Assembly: GCA_011634665.1 (NCBI GenBank)
Contig: WAEK01000002.1
Span: 2,863,501 to 2,927,500, forward strand
DNA length: 64,000 nt
Source of the DNA: Mortierella sp. BCC40632
Taxonomy: Eukaryota; Mortierellomycota; Mortierellomycetes; Mortierellales; Mortierellaceae
Reading direction: 5' to 3'
In this document: positions 1 through 11,021 of the stretch, in pieces
How the letters are laid out: each line of letters opens with the position of its first letter
Position numbering within the stretch: position 1 is the first letter of the stretch
The notes under the pieces: model-generated
Seen by the model: only the letters and a program-made list of their open reading frames with translations
Databases searched by the model: none
Told to the model about the DNA's origin: nothing
Made by a program: the position numbers and the translations under genes

Positions 1-159
1 GCATCCGTACTTGGTACTCTTCTCGCTCTAGTATGTTAGCATTTTGGCCTGAAAAGGCTATTTTTCCTTAAGCTTGTCATGGCTTTGAAAGGATACCTCC
101 AAGATTTAAATGGACCATGCAGCTCATCATTAAGATGGACAGTTTAAACATCCTTTTCT

Positions 160-161
<2 letters not shown>

Positions 162-190
<29 letters not shown>
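162..190. repeat. (CA)n microsatellite
   Basis: An uninterrupted CA dinucleotide run of about 29 bases in a region without a confident gene. Confidence 0.95.
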
Positions 191-192
<2 letters not shown>

Positions 193-232
193 CTCTCCTC
201 AACTTTCCATTCCCCGTTTTTTCCTACTCATA

Positions 233-631
233 ATGCGGCCAGAGGCTCATACCATACTCGTTCTTGCACTCTTTTGCTCGCGGCCAAGTTATAGTCAATA
301 TCTACTGCATAACATTTTCTCTTTCGCAAAAGCATCTTCCACAACCAACTTATCAATGGTAATTCGTGGCATCACTCTTCCACCATTTCACACATCACGA
401 CCGACTCGAAGCTCATCCATAATCACATCCAGGTGGTCTATGCCTGCCGTGCTTACTATCAAGAGCTCCTTCAAAGATCCCAATAATCCAGATTTTTTCT
501 ATATCGACTGGGAGACAGGCCTGTTGGACAACGACAGTCTACATCCAGACAGGGTGGCATGCACAGACGAAACAGGTGACCACCCCCGGTCGCTAAAAGT
601 ATCAGTCAGTCAGAAAGAACCTGACCAATAA
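233..631 (+). CDS. Hypothetical small ORF, 132 aa, doubtful
   Basis: This is an intact ATG-to-TAA reading frame with a moderately hydrophobic N-terminus (residues 8-15, ILVLALFC) followed by a serine/threonine-rich middle and a more acidic C-terminal third. I recognise no domain. It is the only sizeable ATG-started frame in the first 1.6 kb. There is no convincing promoter, although a CA repeat lies about 45 bases upstream of the ATG. It could be a lineage-specific secreted protein, an exon of a larger gene, or chance. Composition alone does not separate these. Confidence 0.2.
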   Translation: MRPEAHTILVLALFCSRPSYSQYLLHNIFSFAKASSTTNLSMVIRGITLPPFHTSRPTRSSSIITSRWSMPAVLTIKSSFKDPNNPDFFYIDWETGLLDNDSLHPDRVACTDETGDHPRSLKVSVSQKEPDQ

Positions 632-2430
632 ATGTCTGAGAGCAGCTGCAATGCTTTGTGCCTCTTGGCGAGGAAAAAAAAAAAAAAAAAAAAAAAAAAG
701 AGGTCGGCTAGGATCATTCCGCTGCACTATGCAGAGTAGAATGTCTTTCATCCAGCAAAATCGAGCGACACTGGGCCCACTAGGTTTTGCAAAAGGACCA
801 GTGCTTGGTTATAGAAATTCAAGGTAGAGAAGATTAAGATGAAAGGTGGGGTGCCAAATCACACTAAGTATTGTCGCAGTAGAGTTGAGGTTTAGAACAG
901 CTCCAAAGGACTTGCCAGGCTGTAGTACTCTGACTCTGGTGTAATAGCCTGTAGGATAATGATCAAGCTAATAGTTAATCGATACTGTGTTAAGACTACC
1001 CTGTTGTACTTGACAGGACAATCCAAGTATACCCAAATCTCACAGGGGAGCTGGGGCATGAAGTTCTTCTATGAAGACTGAGAGGACTGAGAGGGCTGTG
1101 AGAATGTATGTCATATATTTCCTTGGCAAGTTGCATGAGATCAATGGCTAGGCGTTATGTCAAGTACTCAATTTGAAGGATGACGTGTCGCAAAAAAGTG
1201 GCATAGATTGGGCTGCTTGATTTGAAAAACTAGGGCCAGTCCGAGGAGAGCGCTGGATACTCGAGGGGCGCGCTGACGAAGATAGCTCTTGGAGCACAAT
1301 CAAAACAAAATAAACGAAAAAGTCTCAAGCGTTTTTAAAGCACTGCTCTAAACCCGATTTAACGACACAGGAACTTTGAACACAGTCAATGGTCCAACGA
1401 AAAAAATACATGGTTTTTACATTGGTTTTTTATGGATGGAAACTTTTCAAAGCTTGTATAGCTGGTCGAGCGAATAGGAGAAACTCTCAGTCTAATGCTC
1501 CATGTGTTGTTGAATGGGTTCTGTTGCTATCAGAGTATAGTAAAGGGATGACAGAGTAGACTACAGGCTTTTTTTTGCTCATGTTCTTTGACTCGAAATT
1601 GACCCCGTTGGACGAACTTTATTCGGATCAAAGTTTTGGTTGCAAGATTTGAACCTTGAACCCTGCCCCCAAGCCAACGATCATGTCCACGTTCTGTGGG
1701 CGTGGTTCTCTAGGTGACGCGCTCACCTCGCAACGTGCTTTGGTCGAACTACTCGACAGGACGACTTCATACCCCAACAAGAAAGCCACTTTATTGGTCA
1801 TAAACCCTCCTCCACCCCCTCCTTATTTGCCTGCCATCAACCTAAACAACCATTCGGACTGGAGCGCAATAAGAGCAATCGCTCTGTGGGTTAAAGAGGA
1901 AAGAATAGAGCACGCATGCCAGAATGATGACCACCCGTGCTTGCTCCGCTCGGCTGAGGATATCAAACAGGCAGGGGAAAAAACCGGTTAGGGGTATGTC
2001 AAGAAGAAAGAGAAAAAGTCGCGCTCCACGTGGGCAATTCTTTGCACCGTGCATCGGTCTCCTGGCTGAGTGCATCGAGGAATGGGAGTCATGGTCAAGA
2101 CACGCCCCAGTGCTCTCTTCTTCCTCACTCTTTTGACCCACAATTGTTTTTTTCTGAAAAAAAATAGGTGTCTTGCTGTTCATCTCATTTATGGAAGCAA
2201 TCCATTGTGCCACGCTTTTCTTTCTCCTCTTTCGCCCCCCCTCTCCGAGCGCTAAGACGAAGTTGCGCCAGTAACGTGCCGGAAGATTAACATGTTCTCG
2301 AACGACTGCAGCTTGCTCTATAGCCGCAATCCCTACCCCTCTCTCTTCTAAAAAATGGATAAATGAAAAAAACCGGTTTAGTAGTGGTAACCATGCCCCG
2401 ACGCTCAAAGATACTCTTACCCTGCTGTCG
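632..2430. other. Intergenic region, no supported gene
   Basis: About 1.8 kb with an A26 run at 674-699. Several short overlapping frames around 1656-2408 on both strands read as low-complexity or basic peptides without domain signatures, and I consider them spurious. I saw no RNA gene here. Confidence 0.6.
674..699. repeat. Poly(A) run, 26 nt
   Basis: Uninterrupted A homopolymer directly downstream of the doubtful 233-631 ORF. It may be a simple slippage tract or the tail of an old retroposed sequence. I see no recognisable element next to it. Confidence 0.9.
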
Positions 2431-2434
2431 TTTG

Positions 2435-2442
2435 TATAAAAA
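2435..2442 (+). promoter_or_regulatory. TATA box of the acid phosphatase gene
   Basis: TATAAAAA lies about 165 nt upstream of the ATG at 2607, a plausible distance for a fungal core promoter with a long pyrimidine- and adenine-rich 5' UTR (CCCTCCC and CACCACCAC stretches before the ATG). Confidence 0.55.
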
Positions 2443-2606
2443 GAGGTGAAACAGGGCCTTCTACAAGCAAACCTTGGCCACTATTTTTTTTGTTCCGCGC
2501 GTCCCCCATTCCTAACGAATACCTCACATCACAACTCTGCACACCCTTCCCCTCCCTCCCTTTCCATAAACATCCATAAACCACCACCACCGTCATTTTT
2601 TTCAAC

Positions 2607-4139
2607 ATGAAGATTCTGACCACTTCCTTGGCAATTCTAGCCGTTGCTTCTTCATGTATCATGAGCACAAATGCTGCGGCTACTCCGGCTGAGGGTCAGG
2701 GATCTGGGTCACTCTATTCCAACTATAACTATTGCCAGGGCATCAACCCTTCCCGCAAGACTTATAAACCAATGGTAAGTAGGGTCAGGCTATCCACAAA
2801 ATAGAACCAGACAATGTAGTTATATTGTCCAACTCACAGCCTTCTCTTTTTCTCTCCCCATTTCCCTCTTTTTATTTTATTTTATGCGGGAAACTCCCCC
2901 CCACTATAGAATGGAGCAGAGCTCGAAAAGGTCCAAGTCCTCTTCCGACACGGAGATCGAACTCCATCTTCGATTCTTCCTGGAGACAAGACCAATTACA
3001 ATATCTGTAATAACCCAGCCGAATTCCAGTTTTTGGCATCGTCTTCAACTGCTTCCCCCTTCCTCAAGACTAATATCCTTGTCTCCCCCGAGGAGAATGT
3101 CTACGCTTCAAATCTGTACTGGCGCGGCAATTGCGAGGTCGGTCAGTTGACGAATCGTGGCGTGGCTCAAACGCGTCAGCTTGGAAAGGACCTTCGATCG
3201 ATCTATGTCGACCAATTGAAATTCCTCTCCTCAACCATGAACTCCAAGGATCTTTATCTCAGAAACACATATATCTGGCGTACTCGTGAATCGATCGAAG
3301 GCTTTTTGGAGGGGCTATATCCACCTTCTCACCACAGTCGTCCCGGCAAGGCATCGGCTTTGACCTTGAATACCTATCCTCAAACTATTGAAACTTTGAT
3401 TTTGAACCCAACAGCCTGTCCAAAGCTTGGGGTCCTCTACAGTGCGTTTTTTAAGACCCCCCGTTTCGCGGAATACATCAAATCCAATTACGCGCTCATG
3501 ACCAAGGTCAACAAGGTCCTTGGGGTTGACTCGATCGCTACCTACAATTCAACTATTAATGGAGACACAGTTATGCCCCGGTACTGCAATGGCCTCCCTC
3601 TTGGTTGCAGTACTTCGGACCCAACACTTTGTCTTACAGACAAGGAGGTGATCAAGGCCTCTCAAGAAGGAACCTTTTTGTACTCGGCTCCCTTCCGTAA
3701 CGAATACTACCCAGCTGCTGAAGAGGTCAAGCGACTTGCCGTTGGTCCCATTCTCAAGACTCTCTCTTCCTCCATCCGAGCCACGGTCCAATCCAAGAGT
3801 AAGAGCCATACAAATGGCAGCGCTTCAGGGAAGCGATTCGAGATATTTTCGGCCCATGATCAATCTCTGGACCAGATCTTGGCTGTCATTGCCACCCCGG
3901 ATACACCTTGGCCCGCTTATGCCTCTTCATTGATCATTGAGATCTGGAAGAAGCCTTTGACAACTCAGAAGAAGGGTCAGTCACCACAACGTTTTGTCCG
4001 CGTCCTGTATGAAAACCAGGTTGTGCCTGCGAACCCGAAACTCCAATGCACTCTTGATGCCTGCCCCTATGAGACCTTTCTTCAGTTTATTGAGAGTTAT
4101 GTTCCAAAGGATATGATTGCTGCTTGCAAAACCTCTTGA
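2607..4139 (+). CDS. Secreted histidine acid phosphatase (branch 2), 465 aa
   Basis: Two exons, 2607-2774 and 2910-4139, with a 135-nt GT-AG intron in phase 0. The N-terminus (MKILTTSLAILAVASS) is a classic signal peptide. Exon 2 opens with the active-site signature RHGDRTP at residues 69-75, where His70 is the phospho-acceptor in the histidine phosphatase superfamily. The C-terminal acid/base pair is the HD of SAHDQS at about residues 372-373. The conserved arginine segment (TRESIEGFLEGLYP) sits between them. Length and motif order fit lysosomal/secreted acid phosphatases. The likely role is release of phosphate from organic phosphomonoesters outside the cell or in the vacuole. The intron falls just before the catalytic motif, so an unspliced reading would lose the signal peptide. 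The exact substrate (phytate, xylose phosphate or general) cannot be read from the sequence. Confidence 0.93.
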
Positions 4140-4288
4140 AGGGGAAAAAAAAAAGTTTATTATTTTATCTGTTGAAAACTGAGGAGCTGAGGAGAGAGAG
4201 AGAGAAAAGAGAGAAAATCAAAGTGCTATTTACATACAAATTGTGGGTAGTGTGAAAAATGCAGCCATAGGCGCAACTTTAGATGATA

Positions 4289-4302
4289 AATAAATAAATA
4301 AA
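4289..4302 (+). terminator. Tandem AATAAA polyadenylation-like signals
   Basis: Three overlapping AATAAA hexamers lie about 150 nt downstream of the acid phosphatase stop, followed by A/T-rich sequence. They sit in the 412-bp gap between two convergent genes. Confidence 0.45.
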
Positions 4303-4551
4303 AAAATTTTGTAAAAACAATATATAAAATAAATCAATAAAAGAGAATCGTTCATCATGAAGAAAAAGAGGAGGAAAAGGTCATTAGAGATGGTCATAAC
4401 AACAACAACAACAACAAAAAAAAAAAAAAAGGCATGTCGAAAGGATCAAACGATTCTCCTACTTGGACCATGAGATAAAAACCCTCCCGGATCGCTTATC
4501 TCACACTTGCGAGCGAGTTTAATAGAAAGGGAGGGTTTGCTTTTTTGATTT

Positions 4552-6295
4552 TTACGAATAGGAGGAGCTACCACTCGGTAATCCCTGTGTTCCTGGCCCC
4601 ATATCATCAAAGTCGACAAACAGCGGTTCGTCTCCACAACTCTCTTCTGGATCAAGATAGGATCCAGTGGTCGGGGCTGAGGAACTCGTGATAATCTTTG
4701 GAGCAGGTGATCCTGTGGAGGACGACTGCCAGTGAGGAGGGTACCGAGGAACTTTGGGTCGATAGGTCGATGAAGCAGCCGAAGAGACGGCTGCAATCGC
4801 CGCTGCCGCTACATTTTGCATTCCCAAAGGCGAGAATATGTGTTGATATCGACGCTGGAGCTCTTGTTGTTGTTGCTGCTGCCTTTGCTTCTGTTGAACT
4901 TGCGCCAGATACTGAGGCGAGTCCTCGGCAAATGGATAGGCCGACCATGAACCCGTTGCCAGTTTAGCTGGGCCTGGCCACCGTCTCCTCTTTTCAGAGC
5001 CTGCAAGTGTGCCAGGCAAGCTTCCATGTCTAGTTGTGGCCTTGACTGCCTTTTCTAGATGGGCATCCCCACCAAGTTCAAGAGGCGGAACCAGACTAAA
5101 CCCACCAGAGACTGCGGCCTCGGCCTCAGCTTGAGCTGCCATAACTTCTGCCTCAACCCTCGCGCTCGAAGATGCGACCGCAAGGCCATCCGTAGGCCGG
5201 AGCATGCAATGCCCCAGTCGACTCTCGCGGACAGTGGCCCAGGCTTCCTTCAGGATTGTAACTCCTGTCTCGGACTGGACCCCGAACCCCTTACGGAGCC
5301 ACTCTCCTTCAACGCGGACAACGACATACATGACAGGCTCCTTGATAGAACCGCTTGTACTACTGCTCCTGCTGCTATCATTACTACCACTATCATTACC
5401 GCCACTATTACCGCCGCCACTATTGTAGCTTTGGTTTTCTTGGGGCTCGTCCGGCTTTGGGTCTCGCGCCCACCAAATATCTGAGAGAGCCACCCGTCCC
5501 CAGCTCTTGTACTTTGACCAAGCTCCTGCAGCGCTACTACCATTCTCGGCTGAGGGTGCATGGGTTTCAAGGTGGGTGATCGAGAGTAGTGGAATTGTTA
5601 ACGGCGTGTTCAGTGGAAAGTAGAAAGAATGGATGGTCAAATGGAGCGAGCTCACAGTGATCTGGTCATCACTGTAGAGAATCGATGGAGGAGGAGGAGG
5701 GTATCCTATCGGAGCTGATAGAGGAGGCGTAAGAGGAGGCGATGGAGTCGGTGAATCAGCTGTGGAAGTATCAAGCGCGGGTAGAGGTGGAGAAAGTGGG
5801 ACTGCAGGAACACTGGGCTTTGGAGCTGGCGGCTGGGGTGTAGAACGCCTAGATGACGTCTGTGGCTGCACAGTCGGTGGTACCGACATTGAGGATGGCC
5901 CTGGAGACGACTTGGGGGTAGGTTGCAACGATGTCAGGTCAAGGCTTTCTTGGTCCGAATCAGAGTCCGAATCAAAGTCATTGGAAATGGGTTCGTGAAG
6001 CGCTTGATCGAGGTGTTCCAAAAGAATTGAAGGAGCTGGGGGGTCAACAAGCTGTAATGTTGGTACTTTTGAGGGTTGAGTAGGCTGCACTGACTGCGGG
6101 GGAGGAGGAGAATGAAAGCGGTATGGCTCAGGTGAAGGTGTCCTACTGCGACTGCGAACCTTGTCGGCCTGCGGCAAGTTCTGTGACCGTAGCCTGTGCG
6201 CACTGTTCAGTACCAACAGTGAAGGCAAGTCATCTGGCTTGTTGTGCTCATTATGGACATGCTTCTGCATCTGTTGCTGTATCTGTTGCTGTATC

Positions 6296-6335
<40 letters not shown>

Positions 6336-8988
6336 GCCTCTCCTGCAGCCTTCCCTGGAACCCTTCTCGCTGTCTCCCCTGCACTTGCGCGCCTAGTGGC
6401 TGGCCCAGCGACTGCGGCGGTTTTGGTAGAGGTATAGGTGGCGCGGTCTCTATAGGTGAAGCGTGACTTTGCCTAGCCACAGGCGCTGACGCGTCCACCT
6501 TGGGTATGAGTGGCAGGTCAAAATCCAAATCGATTCGCAACGGCGTTGCAGGAATCTGAGGCGGAGGCAGCGAGGGCGCAGGAGTGAATGGCGGTGGAGG
6601 AGGAGGAGGTGTAGGCATTGGCGATGGCATAGGAGCTGATGGATTCACAACCGCCATGCGATTGGACGCGAACGGTAGATAGGTTGGTATAGGAAACTGT
6701 GCATTTGCAGAGAATGAGCTGGACGAGAGTTTCCTTTGAGGGACAGGAACAGTTGTTACGCGTGGTGCTGGGAAAGGAGGATCATCTCTAAAGTAAGAAG
6801 CGCCTGAGCTGAGAGTAGCCTCTTTCAAGGAAACACTTGCTGGGGCAAGGGAGTACATAGTGCTGCCAGAGACGGAGCTTGACGACCTTGGTATCAACTG
6901 AGGCCGAGTTGATCCTGGTGAGGGGGTAGTGGTAGTGTAGGCATGGGTGCGTGCCTCGAGGGTTTGCTTCAGGGGTGTAGATTCATTCAAGCCTACTTCA
7001 GGGGTCGAATGCGCCATGGATGGTAGAGGCGGCAATGGGGCAGGAGGCGGAGTTGGGAACGGCACAGAGGTCACAATCGAGTGTGAGACAGGAGATGGAG
7101 CAGGGACTGGAGCACTAAATGAGGTCGGAGGGCGAGCTGATGAAAAACCGATTGGGGCTGGTGCAGAGGTAGTGGTGGAAGACAAAGTGCTCGAGACTGT
7201 TGATGCTGCAGAAGCTGCCAAACTTGACGCTGCTGATAAAACTGATTCCTCGAATTTAATTGACCGATGAGATACAGATGAATCTTTGGAGTTCACATTT
7301 ATCAGACCTGTTTGTAGCGAGGCTGAAGACAGCGAATTTGAGAGTTGGGACACCGTTGATGGTGAAGCAGCATACGAACCAGTCGCTCTCCTGGAAGGAA
7401 ATGTAGGAGCATCACGACTGTCCGTTTTCTGGTGCGATGCCGTTGAGAGCGACGAAAGTGACGAAATAGGAGACGCCGGGGCGTTTTCATGTCTAGTATC
7501 ATTTGCTCCGCCATTGGAAAGAGTCGATGTTGATGGTCTAGGAGCTGGGAATGCTGTCACAGAGGGATTGTGTTGGCTGGGTTGCAAAGCGCTACTATTC
7601 GATGGAGTATGACTTTGTATGGATGTAGGCGTAATGAGACCTGAAGTGCGCCCTAGTGACGAGTAGTCCATCAGAACAGGTGGGAATAATGGCAGAGATG
7701 GTGGTGTGACCAGCTTTGCACTCGATGCTCGGCTTGCGGAAACATGGCCCGATGATCCTGTCCTGGGTAATGTAGACGGCATATCAAGTGTCTTGAAAAT
7801 GTCTAAGGGATCATCGAGTGACTGTTGCTGAAGTCTCGGTAGGTCTTGGAGTTGATTCTGCAGCTGGCTCTTCTGTGGTTGACTTTGCAGTTGACTTTGC
7901 GGTTGACTCTGCTGTTGACTCTGTTGCTGACTCGGCGGTTGACTCTGTTGGTGGCTCTGAAGCTGGCTCTGAAGCTGGCTTTGATGCTGGCTTTGATGCT
8001 GGCTCTGATAATGGCCCTGATATTGGCTCTTCTGTTGGTTCTGCTGCTGGTTCTGCTGCTGGTTCTGCTGCTGGTTCTGCTGCTGGTTCTGCTGCTGCTG
8101 ATTCGACTGCTGGCTCTGCGGTTGGCTCGATGACTGGTCGTGATGCAACAGCTGTGGCACAGAAGTCTGTTGCAATGACAGCTTCCCTCTAGCACGTGCA
8201 GACGGACGCATAGTCGATGTCGACGTTTCAAGCGTTGGAATAAGAACATCGTCTAATATACTCAACATCGGGTCCTGGGCTGATAAGTCTGATGAAGCTG
8301 ACGTATGGTTGATTGTCTGGGTCGAACTTCTTCTTTCTCGCAACACCGGGGGAGCTCTCGTCGAGCGCTCCACTCGCTCAGGATTCAAAGGTACAGAAGG
8401 GCGCCGAATACTGGAGCCAGAGTTGGAAAAGCTAACGTAGGGAGAGGCTAGCTCCAAGTCGGCATCAATCAAAGGAGAGCTGTCATTTGGGATTGAGTCT
8501 ATACTAAACGATGCAGTTCTGGAGATAGTACTCTGGCTTGAACTGCCGCCATCACTGCTGCCACTACTGGCACGAAGGATGTTATCATAGTTGCTAGTCA
8601 AACTAGCGTTGCTATTGGTGGTAATTCCAGTAATTTGGTCAGGCCTGGGGTGCAGAGCGGCTGATGCAGAGCGAGCGAGTGATGATTTATCGACAGCGTG
8701 ACCAGTAGTGCTATTCCCTACGTTGAAGGGAGTATATGTCTGACTGGTCTCCGTATTGAAGCCCAAGTGTCTTTGAGTTGGTTGGTGCTGAGATGGTGGT
8801 AAGGGAACTCGTGGTCTCCTAACCCTAGTACTGTAATTATTATTCGTATTCGGAAAAGCGTTTCCGCCAAAGTTGCTGGAGCTGCCCCCAGTGAAGCTGA
8901 AGTCATTCTGTGCGCTCCCAGAGCTAACGCTGTTGGCACTGCTACTGTTGGCGCTGCTGGCGCTAGAGTGATTGTTCCGTCCTTCCAT
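4552..8988 (-). CDS. Q/S/P-rich low-complexity protein with C-terminal PH-like domain, 1478 aa
   Basis: A single uninterrupted frame from ATG at 8988 to TAA at 4552, the longest ORF in the window. Residues 1 to about 1090 are dominated by Ser, Pro, Gln, Asn and Thr. They include a Q/S/N repeat block around residues 275-370 and a pure poly-Q run near residues 885-900 followed by IQQQ repeats. From about residue 1095 to 1265 the composition turns ordered: a hydrophobic beta-rich segment (ITVSSLHLTIHSFYF), a Trp-rich segment (WGRVALSDIWW), then VVVRVEGEW and a final helix. This order resembles a split PH-like fold, but that is inference. A second Q-rich stretch lies near residue 1375. No signal peptide or membrane segment is visible. 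A regulatory or scaffold protein with long disordered arms is likely; the function is unknown. Confidence 0.8.
6298..6337. repeat. (TTG)n trinucleotide run encoding poly-Q
   Basis: About thirteen TTG units read as CAA glutamine codons on the minus strand inside the 1478-aa protein. The tract uses a single codon, so it should be slippage-prone. Confidence 0.9.
8036..8098. repeat. 12-bp minisatellite encoding NQQQ repeats
   Basis: About five near-perfect copies of a 12-base unit (CTGCTGGTTCTG) on the plus strand, read on the minus strand as repeated Asn-Gln-Gln-Gln. More degenerate Q/S-type copies extend toward 7850. The repeat is coding, so copy-number change would alter protein length without frameshift. 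Confidence 0.85.
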
Positions 8989-9649
8989 AATCCAACTGTC
9001 AATTCAATTACTGACAGCTGCTCTTTTTCGTTGAAGAGAGCGTGGGCGCAAGATACTATGAATAGGAATAGACGGCAGCAGTGTGTTTGTGCTGTCTCCT
9101 TGGCCTTCACTCTGCCTACATATTTGACCAAGTTTGGATGGAGGTTGAGTGAGTGACTGACAATATGACCGCTTTTTGCTGAGCCCACAATGCGAGGCCA
9201 GTCATGAACACCATGCTAACATGAAACGAGGCAAAGGGCTAAGCATTAGCTGATGAATGTCGCTGCAAAGGACGGCAGGCTTACCTGGGACCTTTGTTCA
9301 AATGGAGGCTGGTGGCAATGGTGGTGAGTGAGGGCGGATGAATAAGGGGGGAGAAGGGTGACGGAGCCAGACTGGTCAGAAGAGCAGGGTGGAAAAGGGC
9401 AATGAGGGCGTTGCGTCTCTTCGCTCCGACACCCTGTACAATGCGTGTGAACTGAGAAGAAGCAACGAGCTGAAGAAAAGAGAAAGGAGCAGGGAATGTG
9501 AAGGAGGAAGGGGAGGAGGGATGGAAGAGAGAAGAAAAATATCAAATTGGGAGCAATTGGAGAAGAGAATGTGATCTCATGGCAGCAACCAACACCAGCA
9601 AAAAGATGCCGAAACAATGAGTGGTTCCGGGGTCGAGAGTGAGAAAGAG

Positions 9650-9677
9650 GAGAGAGAGAGAGTGTGTGTGTGTGTGT

Positions 9678-9709
<32 letters not shown>
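9650..9709. repeat. Compound (GA)n/(GT)n microsatellite
   Basis: GAGAGA, then GTGTGTGTGTGT, then a longer GA run, in the shared promoter interval. Confidence 0.85.
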
Positions 9710-9712
<3 letters not shown>

Positions 9713-9798
9713 AGTGAATGTACGGAAAAGTGAAAACCTCTCGGGGTGACTGCGACTTGTGTGAGGAAGTGAACAGGGAGAGAGAAAAGAGAGGGAGG

Positions 9799-9827
<29 letters not shown>
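9799..9827. repeat. Poly(A) run, about 29 nt
   Basis: Long A homopolymer within the divergent intergenic region. It follows GA-rich sequence. Confidence 0.9.
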
Positions 9828-9830
<3 letters not shown>

Positions 9831-11021
9831 ACAGAAAGAGGCTCCACTTGACGAAAACGACAGCAGCCGCGGAAATGACGAGTTGAGACAGAATCAATGT
9901 GCTTGGTGGATGAATGAGATCCTCTGCACAATCATGATCAATCCAGAAAACACTAGGCTTGCCCCATATTGTTTTTGACTGTCGCTGCGCCAAATGCTTG
10001 TCAGCAAACTGCTTCTTAAAAGTCAGAGCAATTTGTGGCACGGCACTTGGCCCTTCTGCGCTGCTTTCTTCGCCTGGTGCTCAGTACAGTGGTTGCTCTC
10101 TTCAGTTGTTGCAAGTACCTTTGTCACCGAGGGGAGCAGTGTTGGATGGATTATGCGTGGCCGTCTTTCGTCCAGTCCCTTTCCCTTTCCCTCCTTTCCT
10201 TTGGAGAGTGCTGCATTTCCAAGCAGTGTCTGGAGCAAATACGTTTAGTTTCGTCTTCGCATTGCGTGGCGCGCACTGGAGGCATGTGACCTCTCCTGGA
10301 CACAACTGGGCCAAGCGCTACCGAGAGGGGCAGAGCGAGTGCTAGCGTTCGACTCGGGCACCTTGAAGAGCCACTTTACCTAGAATAGTCAATATCGTCA
10401 CCATGCACGGAGCACTCAGGCCTGCCTTTGTTCAACGACAAATTGTGCTATGGATATTCCTCTTTGAGCGCTACGAGGTTCCAAGCCCTCCTGGCATCTC
10501 CATTCGTAGCCACTGCTGTTTGATGTGAGCTTGATTGGCACGATTATGACGCCAAGGAAGGCCTTCCTCTCTTGTCTGTTCTTTCTTCTTCTCGATTCTT
10601 TGTTCCTCCTCTCTTCTCTCCAGCATCGTTCCGGCCGCTAGCTCCATGCGGCCTTGCTTGCAAGAGGACCGACAAAACGGGCTAGTCGAGTTCAGCCTTC
10701 ACTCCCTCTTCCCCAAATACCTCGCTGCTGCATCCTCTTGAGTTCATATCGCTTGGCCCCCATGGCCTTTTGTTCAGCATCCCACACTCTCTTTAGTCCG
10801 CTCTGGCCATCACTCTATATCGTCCGACTCCTCTGCCCTGTAGCAAGGACGTGGTTCACAGAAAATATCCGACACCCTACTGCACCCAACAACACCCTTC
10901 CTACGTTCCAGCTTTGCCCACTCGACACTCTGAGACTACCATTTCTCTGCTTTGAACCCCCCATCAGATAGCTTGGCAGTGGAAACTTTAACTAGAGTGG
11001 TGTATGTGTCGATTACACAGG

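Larger units (their letters stand above)
8989..11003. other. 2-kb divergent intergenic region with microsatellites
   Basis: Separates the minus-strand Q-rich gene from the plus-strand S28 gene, so it should hold both promoters. It contains a mixed GA/GT repeat tract (about 9650-9709) and an A29 run (9799-9827). The ORFs inside it are translations of these repeats or lack domain signals. I could not identify a definite TATA box for either gene. Confidence 0.6.

Noticed and set aside
1640..1760. Possible minus-strand tRNA (GGTTCAAATC box)
   Set aside because: The T-arm pairs only three of five positions, and no matching A box or anticodon arm can be folded.
1842..2408. 188-aa minus-strand ORF upstream of the acid phosphatase
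   Set aside because: No domain or splice support. Composition is uneven and basic, and it overlaps other short ORFs on both strands.
8036..8098. CRISPR-like array
   Set aside because: It is a short tandem repeat without spacers and lies inside a coding region of a eukaryote.
7818..8192. Plus-strand ORFs with repeated Ala/Gly/Ser or Leu patterns
   Set aside because: They are translations of the minisatellite in the Q-rich gene from the opposite strand.
10654..10971. 105-aa plus-strand ORF upstream of the S28 gene
   Set aside because: No domain. It sits in the divergent promoter interval and has no join to the S28 exons.
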